From UBA12202 sp002691725 (GTDB lineage: Bacteria; Pseudomonadota; Alphaproteobacteria; Puniceispirillales; UBA1172), in contig CBFIAU010000001.1 in assembly GCA_965660675.1 (NCBI GenBank), forward strand, positions 124,001-188,000: a DNA stretch of 64,000 nt. Direction: 5' to 3'. Each line of letters begins with the position of its first letter. The first letter of the stretch is position 1. The translations under genes and the position numbers were made by a program. Below the pieces are notes generated by a model. That model ran no database searches and was not told the DNA's origin. It saw only the letters and a program-made list of their open reading frames with translations. Shown in pieces: positions 49,031-57,434 of the stretch.

Positions 49031-50335
49031 ATGCCGATGACGGGGTTTCACCGCATTAATGATCATTTATGTGTTGACGGGATACGCCTGGATGCTATCG
49101 CCGCTGAGTTCGGCACGCCTCTCTATGTCTATTCTGCGGCCGTCATTACGGCCAATTATCAAGCCATGGCGGGGGTTTTTGCTGGCCCCAACAGGCAAAT
49201 CCATTATGCCATGAAGGCAAACTCTAATCTGGCTATTCTTAAATTGATGCAAACCCTTGGGGCGGCGGTTGATATTGTCTCGATTGGGGAGTTTGAGCGC
49301 GCCCTTGCCGCTGGTTTCACCCCGGAGCAGATGGTATTTTCGGGTGTTGGTAAGACCCGCGATGAATTGCAGCAAGCGATGGCGGCAGATATTGGTCAGA
49401 TCAATGCAGAATCGCAGGCTGAGGTGGAAACGATTATTGCCCTTGCCAGGCTAAATGGGCATAAGCCTGCGGTTGCTTTACGCATTAACCCTGATATCCG
49501 GGCTGGTGGTCATGCGAAAATATCAACTGGCAGCAGCGATACCAAGTTTGGCATTGCTGGCCATTTAGCAAGAGATATCTATATCCAGATGGCTGAAAGT
49601 GGCGTTATCCGCCCGGCTGGTCTGGCTGTCCATATCGGATCGCAAATTATGGATTGTTCCAGCTTTATCGCGGCATGGGACTATATGCGGCAACTGGCTG
49701 ATCGCTTGGTCGCTGATGGCTATGCTGTGCCTGGCCTTGATTTAGGCGGCGGTATTGGCATTGATTACGCAACAGGTGAGACGGCAGACCTTAACGCCTT
49801 TGGTGATGCGATTACCAGCGTTTTTCAGGATACGAGCTATCATCTGGCGATTGAACCTGGCCGCTCAATGGTGGCTGAGGCAGGATGCCTGATCACCCAG
49901 GTCATTAATGTTAAAACCACAGAAGATAAGCGGTTTGTTATTGTCGATGGCGCCATGAATGATCTGATCCGCCCTACTTTATATGAAGCCTTTCACCAGA
50001 TCACACCGCTTGCCAGCCCCCCATCAGACCCCCCATCAGATACGCTGCCAGATACGCCATCAGATACGCTGCCGGCCGATATTGTTGGCCCGGTCTGCGA
50101 GACTGGCGATTATCTGGGCTTAAAGCGCGATTTACCCAAAGTTGCGGCGAATGATCTGATTGCGGTCATGTCGGCAGGGGCTTATGGCGCGGCGATGCGG
50201 TCAAATTATAATACTCGGCCAATGGCGGCAGAGGTCATGGTCATTAATGGCACGCCGCATCGCATATCAAAGCCGCAGCAGATTTCTGATTTGCTTGGTA
50301 TGGATATCATCCCTACTGCGCTTGATATGATTTAG
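49031..50335 (+). CDS. lysA: Diaminopimelate decarboxylase
   Basis: 434 residues. A PLP-dependent TIM-barrel enzyme: YAMKANSNLAILKLMQTLGAAVDIVS gives the PLP lysine, GHAKISTGSSDTKFGI the phosphate loop, LAVHIGSQI, LDLGGGIGIDY, and EPGRSMVAEAG. CETGDYLGLKRDLP near residue 356 holds the catalytic cysteine. It makes lysine from meso-diaminopimelate. I start at 49031, after the small lipoprotein gene; an earlier frame at 48962 overlaps that gene. Residues 331-347 are an inserted PSDTLPDT-type repeat just before the conserved GPVCETGD loop. Confidence 0.96.
   Translation: MPMTGFHRINDHLCVDGIRLDAIAAEFGTPLYVYSAAVITANYQAMAGVFAGPNRQIHYAMKANSNLAILKLMQTLGAAVDIVSIGEFERALAAGFTPEQMVFSGVGKTRDELQQAMAADIGQINAESQAEVETIIALARLNGHKPAVALRINPDIRAGGHAKISTGSSDTKFGIAGHLARDIYIQMAESGVIRPAGLAVHIGSQIMDCSSFIAAWDYMRQLADRLVADGYAVPGLDLGGGIGIDYATGETADLNAFGDAITSVFQDTSYHLAIEPGRSMVAEAGCLITQVINVKTTEDKRFVIVDGAMNDLIRPTLYEAFHQITPLASPPSDPPSDTLPDTPSDTLPADIVGPVCETGDYLGLKRDLPKVAANDLIAVMSAGAYGAAMRSNYNTRPMAAEVMVINGTPHRISKPQQISDLLGMDIIPTALDMI
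50021..50071 (+). repeat. In-frame repeat inserted in lysA
   Basis: CCATCAGATACGCTG occurs at 50033-50047 and 50057-50071, joined by CCAGATACG, and is preceded by CCATCAGACCCC (50021-50032). The product is a PSD(P/T)-rich loop of about 17 residues in the C-terminal beta domain of LysA. Confidence 0.85.
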
Positions 50336-50957
50336 GCATCCGCGCCACCGCAATGGCAACAATTTCCGTTTCAACATCTGACCGTAATTCTTCGTCCAGG
50401 ATTAGCTGAACATTTAGAGGCAGTCTTTTTCCAGCCGCAATAATTGGCTCATCTGGCTCAACCTCTTTGACTGCCAAAATTGCCCCTGCCATATTCTGAA
50501 CCGATATAAATACAGGTGGTGCATGGGTTGGCCACATGCTGATATTAACAATCTCACCGCGAATCCGAACCGTATCACCCTGTCTTTCGCCGCGAATATT
50601 GGCAATCTCTACCATCGAGATGTCAGGCAAAATGTCCAGATTAAGCGCCGTATAAATGCCAATCGTTGATGGCAATATCGCAGAAATAATGTTGCGCCAT
50701 ATGACAGCACCGCCAAGCAATAAACCAAATACCAGCACGGAAATCAGTATCCATTTTAGCTTCCGCTTTTTTTTACCCGATGCTGATGCTCCTGATGATG
50801 CAAAAGGCAGAGACATCCCGCCATTTAGCGCATCATCGCGCGTCACAATCCAGATATGATTACAGACCGAGCATCTGACCTTTCTGCCCTTAACAGCAGA
50901 AACCTCTTTATCCTCGACCGCGAAAACTGTCTGGCAAGATGAGCATTGAATATGCAT
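50313..50957 (-). CDS. Zinc-ribbon membrane protein (MJ0042 finger, DUF3426)
   Basis: 214 residues. The N-terminal zinc ribbon is IQCSSCQTVFAVEDKEVSAVKGRKVRCSVCNHIWIV, with two CxxC knuckles at residues 5-8 and 29-32. A linker and one membrane helix (KWILISVLVFGLLLGGAVIW near residue 72) follow, then a C-terminal beta domain (VEIANIRGERQGDTVRIRGEIVNISMWPTHAPPVFISVQNM) of the DUF3426 type. Such proteins are conserved in alphaproteobacteria with unknown role. Its 3' end overlaps lysA by 23 bases, tail to tail. Confidence 0.9.
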   Translation of the reverse strand: MHIQCSSCQTVFAVEDKEVSAVKGRKVRCSVCNHIWIVTRDDALNGGMSLPFASSGASASGKKKRKLKWILISVLVFGLLLGGAVIWRNIISAILPSTIGIYTALNLDILPDISMVEIANIRGERQGDTVRIRGEIVNISMWPTHAPPVFISVQNMAGAILAVKEVEPDEPIIAAGKRLPLNVQLILDEELRSDVETEIVAIAVARMPKSYQAQ

Positions 50958-51039
50958 CTTGAAAATACCTCAATATAGCCGCCAATGTGCTTGATCCTTT
51001 TATCATAGCCCGATAATTTAATCAGAGGAAGGGACTGTT

Positions 51040-51687
51040 ATGATAGTTTTTAAAAGAAGTGTTATCATGGCAATATGTGGCGTTGGTTTTGGTGCTAGTC
51101 TTTTTCTGACCGGCTTGCAGCATTTTGTCCATGATGTGCGCTTATCCTATCACACCGCAACCTATCAAACTGTGCCTGAGGCCACAGAGATTAACCAGGC
51201 GCTCACCGGGATTGTTGTTGCCACTGGCAGTAATCGCCGCGTATCGACAGGCATGACCTTGCTGAGTAATGGTGAGGGCGGAAGGCTTTTGATCTCTGGC
51301 ACCGGGGCGGGTGTATCAAAGGCTGACCTTCTTGCGCTGTTGCGCGATGGCTCTATCAATCGGGCTAGACTGCAGTCGATCATGACCTGCTGTGTTGATC
51401 TGGGGAGCGCTGCCATGAACACGAAAGGCAACGCTGAGGAAGCTGCGACATGGTTTCAGGCAAATAACTTCAGCCGAATTATCCTCGTTACGGCAGATTA
51501 TCATATGCCAAGAAGCCTTATTCATTTCAGCCAGGCCTTGCCAGAGGCGGAGATCATTCCTTATGCTGTGCCCAGCTATGCGCTAATGAAAACAGCCTCA
51601 GGATTTTCTGAGTGGTGGGCAAAACCATCAGTCGTCATCATGCTATCAAGAGAATATGGCAAATACCTGATAAGCTCGCTTGTTTAA
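51040..51687 (+). CDS. YdcF-family (DUF218) membrane-anchored protein
   Basis: 215 residues. One N-terminal membrane segment (IMAICGVGFGASLFLTGLQHFV, residues 8-30) anchors a DUF218 domain. GIVVATGSNRRVSTGMTLLSN gives the nucleotide-like glycine loop, then GRLLISGTGAGVSK, then NTKGNAEEAATWFQANNFSRIILVTADYHMPRSLIHF near residues 127-170. Relatives such as SanA affect envelope integrity and vancomycin resistance. AGAGGAAGGG precedes ATG 51040. Single gene between convergent neighbours. Confidence 0.88.
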   Translation: MIVFKRSVIMAICGVGFGASLFLTGLQHFVHDVRLSYHTATYQTVPEATEINQALTGIVVATGSNRRVSTGMTLLSNGEGGRLLISGTGAGVSKADLLALLRDGSINRARLQSIMTCCVDLGSAAMNTKGNAEEAATWFQANNFSRIILVTADYHMPRSLIHFSQALPEAEIIPYAVPSYALMKTASGFSEWWAKPSVVIMLSREYGKYLISSLV

Positions 51688-51713
51688 TCACCATTTGGAC
51701 AGAATAATTGGGC

Positions 51714-52595
51714 TTATTGATCAAGCTGACCGGCGTCTTTAATGCGCTTGCGAATATCGCGTGTTCGGGTAAACAGCTCCTCAAGTTTATCAGATTCTTG
51801 CCACCTGATCGCGCGCTGAAGATACGATAAATCTTCGTTAAATCGCTGTAACATTTCTAACACAGCATCAGCATTATTAATAAAGACATCGCGCCACATA
51901 ATCGGATCAGATGAGGCTATGCGGGTAAAATCACGAAAGCCTGATGCCGAGAATCGGATCACATCATTTTGCAAATCCTTTTCAAGATCAAATGCCGTTC
52001 CGACAATGGTATAGGCGATCAGATGCGGCAGATGCGAGGTGATGGCAAGTACCTTATCATGATAGGCGCTATCCATCGTCTCAACAATCGCACCTGTTGC
52101 CCTGAGAAAGCCAATAAACTGCTCTAAATCAGCGGCATTAGCCTTGTTTGGAATAACAATCCAGTAACGCTCTTTGAATAAACTCTCAAAACCTGCTTCG
52201 GGGCCTGAATATTCGGTTCCAGCGATCGGATGCGAGGGGATAAAAACAGCATCAAGCGGCAGGTTTGGGGTGATATCATTAATCACCGAATCTTTGGTTG
52301 AGCCGGTATCCGTGATCACCACCCCGGGCTTGAGCGATGGCGCAATTTGAGCTGTCGCCTTGGCCATAGCCCCAACAGGTATCGCCATGACCACAAGATC
52401 AGCATCACTGACAGCACGCTTGATATCGCTTTCCACCTGACCGCCCAGACCAAGTTCGGTCGCTTTTGCCAGCACCTGAGGGTCATTATCGGTCAATATC
52501 AGATGATCTGCCAGCTTTGCGCTTTTGATAATGCGGGCCAGTGATGAGCCAATAAGCCCCAATCCAATAATGGTGATAGTCGAATAATGGCTCAC
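51714..52595 (-). CDS. tyrA: Prephenate/arogenate dehydrogenase
   Basis: 293 residues. The NAD-binding motif ITIIGLGLIGSSLARIIKSAK at residues 6-26, VVMAIPVGAM, TDTGSTKDSVI, and the conserved substrate loop FIPSHPIAGTEYSGPEAGFESLF near residue 118 identify TyrA. HDKVLAITSHLPHLIAYTIV with the catalytic histidine follows. It oxidises prephenate or arogenate to the tyrosine precursor. The ATG overlaps the hisC stop (ATGA), forming a chorismate mutase-hisC-tyrA unit. Confidence 0.95.
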   Translation of the reverse strand: MSHYSTITIIGLGLIGSSLARIIKSAKLADHLILTDNDPQVLAKATELGLGGQVESDIKRAVSDADLVVMAIPVGAMAKATAQIAPSLKPGVVITDTGSTKDSVINDITPNLPLDAVFIPSHPIAGTEYSGPEAGFESLFKERYWIVIPNKANAADLEQFIGFLRATGAIVETMDSAYHDKVLAITSHLPHLIAYTIVGTAFDLEKDLQNDVIRFSASGFRDFTRIASSDPIMWRDVFINNADAVLEMLQRFNEDLSYLQRAIRWQESDKLEELFTRTRDIRKRIKDAGQLDQ

Positions 52596-53695
52596 GGATT
52601 GATATCCTTAATGCCAGCCATATCTTTGAACGCCGCCGCCACCAATTCCATCTCAGCATCTGTGCCAATGGACATGCGCAGGCAATCGGGAAGCCCATAA
52701 GGCGTCATTTTACGGAGCAAAATATTACAGCTAGCCAAATATTCATGCGCCCGACTAGCGGCTTCGGCATGGGCAAAGCGTATCAGAAAGAAGTTCGCCT
52801 GACTTGGCAGGGCATCAAACCCTGCTTGCCGAATAGAATCCTGGATTAGCGGCATCCATTTATTGTTATGAGCGATAGATTTTTGATAAAACTCTTTATC
52901 CAAAATTGCTGCCGCCCCTGCTGTTGCCGCCGCCGCATTGACGCTAAACGCGCCTCTGATTGTGGCTAGCGTTGCATATATGTCTGGTGGAAAATACCCC
53001 CATCCCAGGCGCAGAGAACCAAGCCCAAAGATTTTGGAAAACGTCCGCAACATAACGACATTATCATATTGATCTACATATTCAGCGCCATCGGTGAAAT
53101 CGCCATCTGCGCCATCAAGATATTCGGCATAAGCGGAATCCAGCACAATCACAACATGATCAGGGACATGCGCGATCAGTTTCTCGATATCAGACCGTGG
53201 GATCATTGTTGCCGTTGGATTATTCGGATTAGCCAGAAAGATCAGTTTTGTTCGCGGCGATAGACAATCAAGAATAGCATCAACAGACACCGTTAAATCC
53301 GTATCAGGCGCAATGACAGGAACGCCGCCAGCAACAGTGACAGATTGCCGAAACACAAGAAAGCCATATTGCGTGATAATCGCCTCATCGCCATCATTAC
53401 AATAGGCGGTTGCCAATAGGGCAATAAGCTCATCCGAGCCATTCGCAGGCAAAATCCGCGCCGCATCAAGCCCTGAATAGGCGGCAATCGCATCAACAAG
53501 GTTTCTGTCAATCTGTTCGGGATAGCGGTGCAGGCGGTCACCCATCTGGCGCAACGCCGCCACCGCCTTTGGCGACGGCCCTAAAGCGCCTTCATTAACC
53601 GACAGCCGAATAGGATCAGCCGATATCGCACCTGAGGTATCAGGGCGGTAAATATCCATCTTGGCAAGAGCTGTTTTAGTTTTGACGTTACTCAT
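52592..53695 (-). CDS. hisC: Histidinol-phosphate / aromatic aminotransferase
   Basis: 367 residues, fold-type I PLP enzyme. Marks: RLSVNEGALGPSPKAVAAL near residue 26, PANGSDELIALLA, ANPNNPTATMI, LDSAYAEYLDGA, and the PLP lysine in MLRTFSKIFGLGSLRLGWGY near residue 215. It can transaminate histidinol phosphate. Because it lies between chorismate mutase and tyrA, it may also supply tyrosine and phenylalanine. It is 20 bp behind the chorismate mutase gene and overlaps tyrA by 4 bases. Confidence 0.93.
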   Translation of the reverse strand: MSNVKTKTALAKMDIYRPDTSGAISADPIRLSVNEGALGPSPKAVAALRQMGDRLHRYPEQIDRNLVDAIAAYSGLDAARILPANGSDELIALLATAYCNDGDEAIITQYGFLVFRQSVTVAGGVPVIAPDTDLTVSVDAILDCLSPRTKLIFLANPNNPTATMIPRSDIEKLIAHVPDHVVIVLDSAYAEYLDGADGDFTDGAEYVDQYDNVVMLRTFSKIFGLGSLRLGWGYFPPDIYATLATIRGAFSVNAAAATAGAAAILDKEFYQKSIAHNNKWMPLIQDSIRQAGFDALPSQANFFLIRFAHAEAASRAHEYLASCNILLRKMTPYGLPDCLRMSIGTDAEMELVAAAFKDMAGIKDINP

Positions 53696-53715
53696 AAGCG
53701 ACTTATGACAGAAAA

Positions 53716-54372
53716 TTATGGGATTTGAAAGACCCCGACCGTATGTGATGCGGTTTCAACATAGCCGGGGGTTTCGGTAAATGCCCCATCTTGCCAGATG
53801 AGAGTCACATCTTTGGCTGAGGGATCAGCGGGATGACGCGCAAAAAGCGCAACAGGCGCAAAGTCTGAATCAATAAAAAAAGGCGCAACCGCAACCAGCC
53901 ACGCCCTATTCGTTCCTGTAAAAGCATCTGACCACCCCCAGCTATTGTCCTGCCAATGCGGGAGCAGCGCAATATCAGCATCTCCAGATTTAACCGCTTG
54001 CAGGGCGGCTTCGGCAGAGGCCGCCACCATCGGCGCCACGCCAGCGCCAAATCGCCATGCCAAGATCGGGTGATTAGCCATCTCAGCATCAGCCAGGATC
54101 AGCCGCAATGATTTTTGTCGCGCCAGATTAGCAGCCATAATTTGCCGCCATATCGCCTCAACAAAGGCTAGCGATAAACTGGTATCTAAGGCTAATTGGC
54201 GCAAGATATCTGCCTCGCGCCCGGGACGAAATAACGGGGCATCACCTTTGGTGCTGGCAACACGGTCAGCGATTGCCAGGCGAGCTTCGATCATCCGCAA
54301 TAAATCCTGATCCAGCTGATCAATTTCCTGCCGGATGGCGTTCAGCGTATCGGTGTTGTTTTTATTCATCAT
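53716..54372 (-). CDS. Chorismate mutase with C-terminal domain
   Basis: 218 residues. Residues 6-90 are an AroQ-type chorismate mutase: LNAIRQEIDQLDQDLLRMIEARLAIADRVASTKG, with the usual Arg and Lys contacts, then LFRPGREADILRQL and VEAIWRQIMAANLARQ. The remaining 125 residues resemble a periplasmic-binding or prephenate dehydratase-like fold (ALQAVKSGDADIALLPHW), but no dehydratase or ACT signature is obvious. The enzyme turns chorismate to prephenate for the following hisC and tyrA products. The first gene of that minus-strand unit. Confidence 0.9.
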   Translation of the reverse strand: MMNKNNTDTLNAIRQEIDQLDQDLLRMIEARLAIADRVASTKGDAPLFRPGREADILRQLALDTSLSLAFVEAIWRQIMAANLARQKSLRLILADAEMANHPILAWRFGAGVAPMVAASAEAALQAVKSGDADIALLPHWQDNSWGWSDAFTGTNRAWLVAVAPFFIDSDFAPVALFARHPADPSAKDVTLIWQDGAFTETPGYVETASHTVGVFQIP

Positions 54373-54497
54373 TATTTACCAGTTAACTTCTGCCCAGTTA
54401 CCCTGAATAGTCGCATCAGATATTGACTGACCATATTAAATTTCTGTTATCCAAATAGAGTATTTTTATCATTTCGACAACTATAACACATATGTCG

Positions 54498-55301
54498 TCA
54501 TATTTTTCTCTTGATGACTCTCGCTACATCTCTGGTGGTGGGTTTTGCCATGTCAGGCACGGCTCGCGGTTTGAGCCGCCACGATTTATGGGCAACTGGC
54601 CGCGCGGAATAGACTTGTTTTTCTGCCGCCGCCACCAAAACCCCCCCAAAGGCATGGGGCAGACGCTCAACGATTGGCGCTAGCCGTGTATAGATGGCGC
54701 TCGTCACTGGCGGCAAAATAAGCGCTGATGAAATCCGATGCACAGAAAACCCATGAAGTTCCAAAACATCACGGAGCTGACGCTGGCTAAATGGCTGACC
54801 ATGACCAAATGGCGTATGATCCTGACTAGCCCAAATACCGCGCCGATAAGGCACAACAAGCGTAAACTTACCGCCACCTTTGAGCAATCGCCACGTCTCA
54901 TCGAGCAGTTCATCTGGCCGATTAGTTGCCTCAAGCCCATGAACCATCAACACATGATCAAGCATTGAGGGCAATAGCGGCAAATGTGACTCATCGACTT
55001 CTGCCAGTTTTGAGGCTTTGCCTTTCGGCCATGACCGCATGGTATAGCCGCTTAGCTGAAGCATAATCTGATGACCGAATGATCGTGATATTAAGTTCAT
55101 ATATGGCCTTGCATAGCCAATACCTGCGGTCAGCCAGCTATCATGCGTTGACGTTGGCTGCGCGGGTAAAACAGATTGCAATCGCCGCGATAATAGCCGC
55201 CGCACAACCTTCCCCATAGGCGTCCGATAAAAATCAAACAATGTGTCCGGTTTATTATCCGGTTTCATTTTTGGCGTCATATCTAGCTTGGCTTTATCCA
55301 T
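54498..55301 (-). CDS. Class I SAM-dependent methyltransferase
   Basis: 267 residues. The SAM fold begins late: GYARPYMNLISRSFG near residue 63, then the family-typical SLDHVLMVHGLEATNRPDELLDETWRLLKGGGKFTLVVPYRRGIWASQDHTPFGHG around residues 112-168. PFSQRQLRDVLELHGFSVHRISSALILPP follows. The C-terminus is basic and may bind membranes or nucleic acid. The divergent position to gloB is common for this group in alphaproteobacteria. The start may be any of several ATG codons near the 5' end; 55301 is the longest. Confidence 0.85.
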   Translation of the reverse strand: MDKAKLDMTPKMKPDNKPDTLFDFYRTPMGKVVRRLLSRRLQSVLPAQPTSTHDSWLTAGIGYARPYMNLISRSFGHQIMLQLSGYTMRSWPKGKASKLAEVDESHLPLLPSMLDHVLMVHGLEATNRPDELLDETWRLLKGGGKFTLVVPYRRGIWASQDHTPFGHGQPFSQRQLRDVLELHGFSVHRISSALILPPVTSAIYTRLAPIVERLPHAFGGVLVAAAEKQVYSARPVAHKSWRLKPRAVPDMAKPTTRDVARVIKRKI

Positions 55302-55367
55302 TTTCTTTTCCGCCGCATTCGGCTAAGATCAATTCACTGAACATATCAGATATAACAGGATTTACCC

Positions 55368-56198
55368 ATGATTGATGCCGATAATAACCCCCATGCTGAG
55401 TTAATCCGCGTTCCTGCCCTTGACGATAATTATATATGGCTGCTGCGAAATCCGTCTAGCCAGGCCATCGCCGTTATTGATCCTGGTGAGGCAGAACCCG
55501 TGATGCGCTGGTGTGATGATCATCATGCTAGTTTGACAGAAGTCATCAACACGCATCATCACGGCGATCATATCGCTGGCAATGCTGCCGTCATGGAACG
55601 CTTTGGCATCAGCCTGACCGCGCCAGCGAGTGAGACCGCGCGGATTGATCACATATCACATATGGTCAAGGAGGGTGATCATATCACCATCGCCGGGTTT
55701 TCAGCTGAGGTGATCGAAACGCCCGGTCATACGACAGGGCATGTTGCCTTTTATCTGCCAGATTGTTTTGGTGATCATGGGTTGCTGATTGCAGGCGATA
55801 CCTTGTTTTCCATGGGATGTGGCCGCGTCTTTGAGGGGAGCATGCAAGACATGTGGTCATCGCTTGCCAAGCTTCGTGACCTGCCTGATGACACCTTAGT
55901 CTGTTGCGGGCATGAATACACCGCCAGCAATGCGCGTTATGTGGCACAGCTTGGCTGGAATCCGCCAGAATTGGCAACGCAACTCGCCGCTATTGCCAAG
56001 GCTACGGCAAGCCAAACGCCGACCGTGCCGTTTTCGCTGGGGCTGGAAAAAGCCACTAATCCTTTTCTTAATGCTGATGATGCGGGTTTAGCCGAAGCCC
56101 TTGCCAGCCATATCGATGGCGATGCCCCTTTTGCATCTCATGATCCTGTTGCTGTCTTTACCGCACTTCGTCAAGGCAAGGATAACTTCAGAGGCTAA
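55368..56198 (+). CDS. gloB: Hydroxyacylglutathione hydrolase (glyoxalase II)
   Basis: 276 residues, about 20 more than usual, mostly in the C-terminal domain. Metallo-beta-lactamase motifs: NTHHHGDHIAGN near residue 60 with five metal ligands, IETPGHTTGHVAFYL near 123, LLIAGDTLFSMGCGRVFEGSMQDMWSSL near 142, and CCGHEYTASNARY near 184 with the last histidine. It hydrolyses S-D-lactoylglutathione to D-lactate and glutathione in methylglyoxal detoxification. Confidence 0.96.
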   Translation: MIDADNNPHAELIRVPALDDNYIWLLRNPSSQAIAVIDPGEAEPVMRWCDDHHASLTEVINTHHHGDHIAGNAAVMERFGISLTAPASETARIDHISHMVKEGDHITIAGFSAEVIETPGHTTGHVAFYLPDCFGDHGLLIAGDTLFSMGCGRVFEGSMQDMWSSLAKLRDLPDDTLVCCGHEYTASNARYVAQLGWNPPELATQLAAIAKATASQTPTVPFSLGLEKATNPFLNADDAGLAEALASHIDGDAPFASHDPVAVFTALRQGKDNFRG

Positions 56199-56214
56199 TC
56201 ACGATATTAGCGGC

Positions 56215-56622
56215 CTAAATATCGCCAGCAGAAATCCGATAGGATACGGAACGGCAATCTGGATACACATCTGGCTTTGAGGTCATCACAATGACCCCAA
56301 CAACATCCTTCATAGCAAGGATACAATCAAGGATGCGCCGCGCCAGTGTTTCTTGCAAGTCATGGTGGCGGTCTGTGGCGATAGCTATCACGCCTTCTCT
56401 GATCTTGTCATAATCCAGAGTATCATCAACATTATCTGAGTTCGGCTCATTATCAGGATCAAGCGCTACCTCAAGGTCAATCAAGACACGTTGCTTGGCT
56501 TGCTTTTCAAAATCATGCAAGCCGATCGAGCACATCACCTCAATCTCTGTCATAATGACAGACCTTTTGCCAATTTTGGGGTTATTTTTAGGAGCGATAC
56601 TTAAAGTATTTTTAGCTGTCAT
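56215..56622 (-). CDS. folB: Dihydroneopterin aldolase-like protein
   Basis: 135 residues. TEIEVMCSIGLHDFEKQAKQRVLIDLEVALD near residue 25 is the FolB start, with the conserved G-x-H/YDxE-type turn, and DTLDYDKIREGVIAIATDRHHDLQETLARRILDCIL near residue 68 carries the catalytic Lys/Glu region. The first 20 residues are an extra leader. It cleaves dihydroneopterin to hydroxymethyldihydropterin in folate synthesis. It follows the SDR gene by 8 bp on the same strand. Confidence 0.9.
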   Translation of the reverse strand: MTAKNTLSIAPKNNPKIGKRSVIMTEIEVMCSIGLHDFEKQAKQRVLIDLEVALDPDNEPNSDNVDDTLDYDKIREGVIAIATDRHHDLQETLARRILDCILAMKDVVGVIVMTSKPDVYPDCRSVSYRISAGDI

Positions 56623-56630
56623 TTTAAGGC

Positions 56631-57416
56631 CTATTGATCAAGGAATGCTACGTCACGATTAGGTGGCCGCAAATGAAGCCCCCCATCAATCACTATGGTA
56701 TGGCCTGTCATGGAAGGCGTGTCCAGTATCATTTTTGCTAGCCGAATAATATCATCACATTCAGCCCCTTGGCGTAATGGATTAAACGCATGGGCGATAC
56801 GATATTCTTCGTCTGTTTGGTCACCTGAACGGAGCGTGATGCCCGGCGCAATCGCATTAACCCGAAGCCATGGAGCATAGGCCTGTGCCGCCATTTTGGT
56901 CAGCCCATCTAACGCCATTTTTGACACGGTATAGGTATAATAATCTGGATTAAGCCCAACCAGCTTGGCATCTGTAATATTGATCACCGCGGCTTTTTGC
57001 TGGCGTGATTGCATAGACGCCGCCAGATCACGCATCAAAATAGCAGGCGCAATCGCATTCACCGCCATATGTCTGTTGAACCCGGATGCCTTAAAATCAT
57101 CATTCGAGTCATAGGTAAATACCGACGCATTATTAATGATCCCAACCAGTGCCTCATCATTGAGGCAATCGGCAATGAGCCTCTCACAATCCTGCTCATC
57201 GGCCAGGTCAGCTTGGTGCAAAACCACCTGCCGCTTATGCTTGGCAATCGCATATGCGGTATCTTCGGCGGCGTCTTTCGATCCGCGATAATGTAAATGG
57301 ATATCATAGCCATCAGCCGCCAAAGCGATAGCTAATGCCCTGCCAACACGTTTAGCGGCACCGGTGATGAGCAATGCGCCTTTCGATTGTGATGTGGTAT
57401 TTGCATTTCTGCCCAT
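56631..57416 (-). CDS. Pteridine-reductase-like SDR oxidoreductase
   Basis: 261 residues. NADP-binding ALLITGAAKRVGRALAIALAADGYDIHLHYRG at residues 14-46, where the basic HYRG loop favours NADPH. IINNASVF follows, and the active site is NITDAKLVGLNPDYYTYTVSKMAL near residues 146-169. In pteridine reductases the usual catalytic Ser is replaced by Asp before the YxxxK, as here. Together with folB 8 bp downstream this suggests dihydropterin or dihydromonapterin reduction (FolM-like). The assignment rests on these residues and the neighbour. Confidence 0.82.
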   Translation of the reverse strand: MGRNANTTSQSKGALLITGAAKRVGRALAIALAADGYDIHLHYRGSKDAAEDTAYAIAKHKRQVVLHQADLADEQDCERLIADCLNDEALVGIINNASVFTYDSNDDFKASGFNRHMAVNAIAPAILMRDLAASMQSRQQKAAVINITDAKLVGLNPDYYTYTVSKMALDGLTKMAAQAYAPWLRVNAIAPGITLRSGDQTDEEYRIAHAFNPLRQGAECDDIIRLAKMILDTPSMTGHTIVIDGGLHLRPPNRDVAFLDQ

Positions 57417-57434
57417 ATCTATGCTGGCTTTCCA

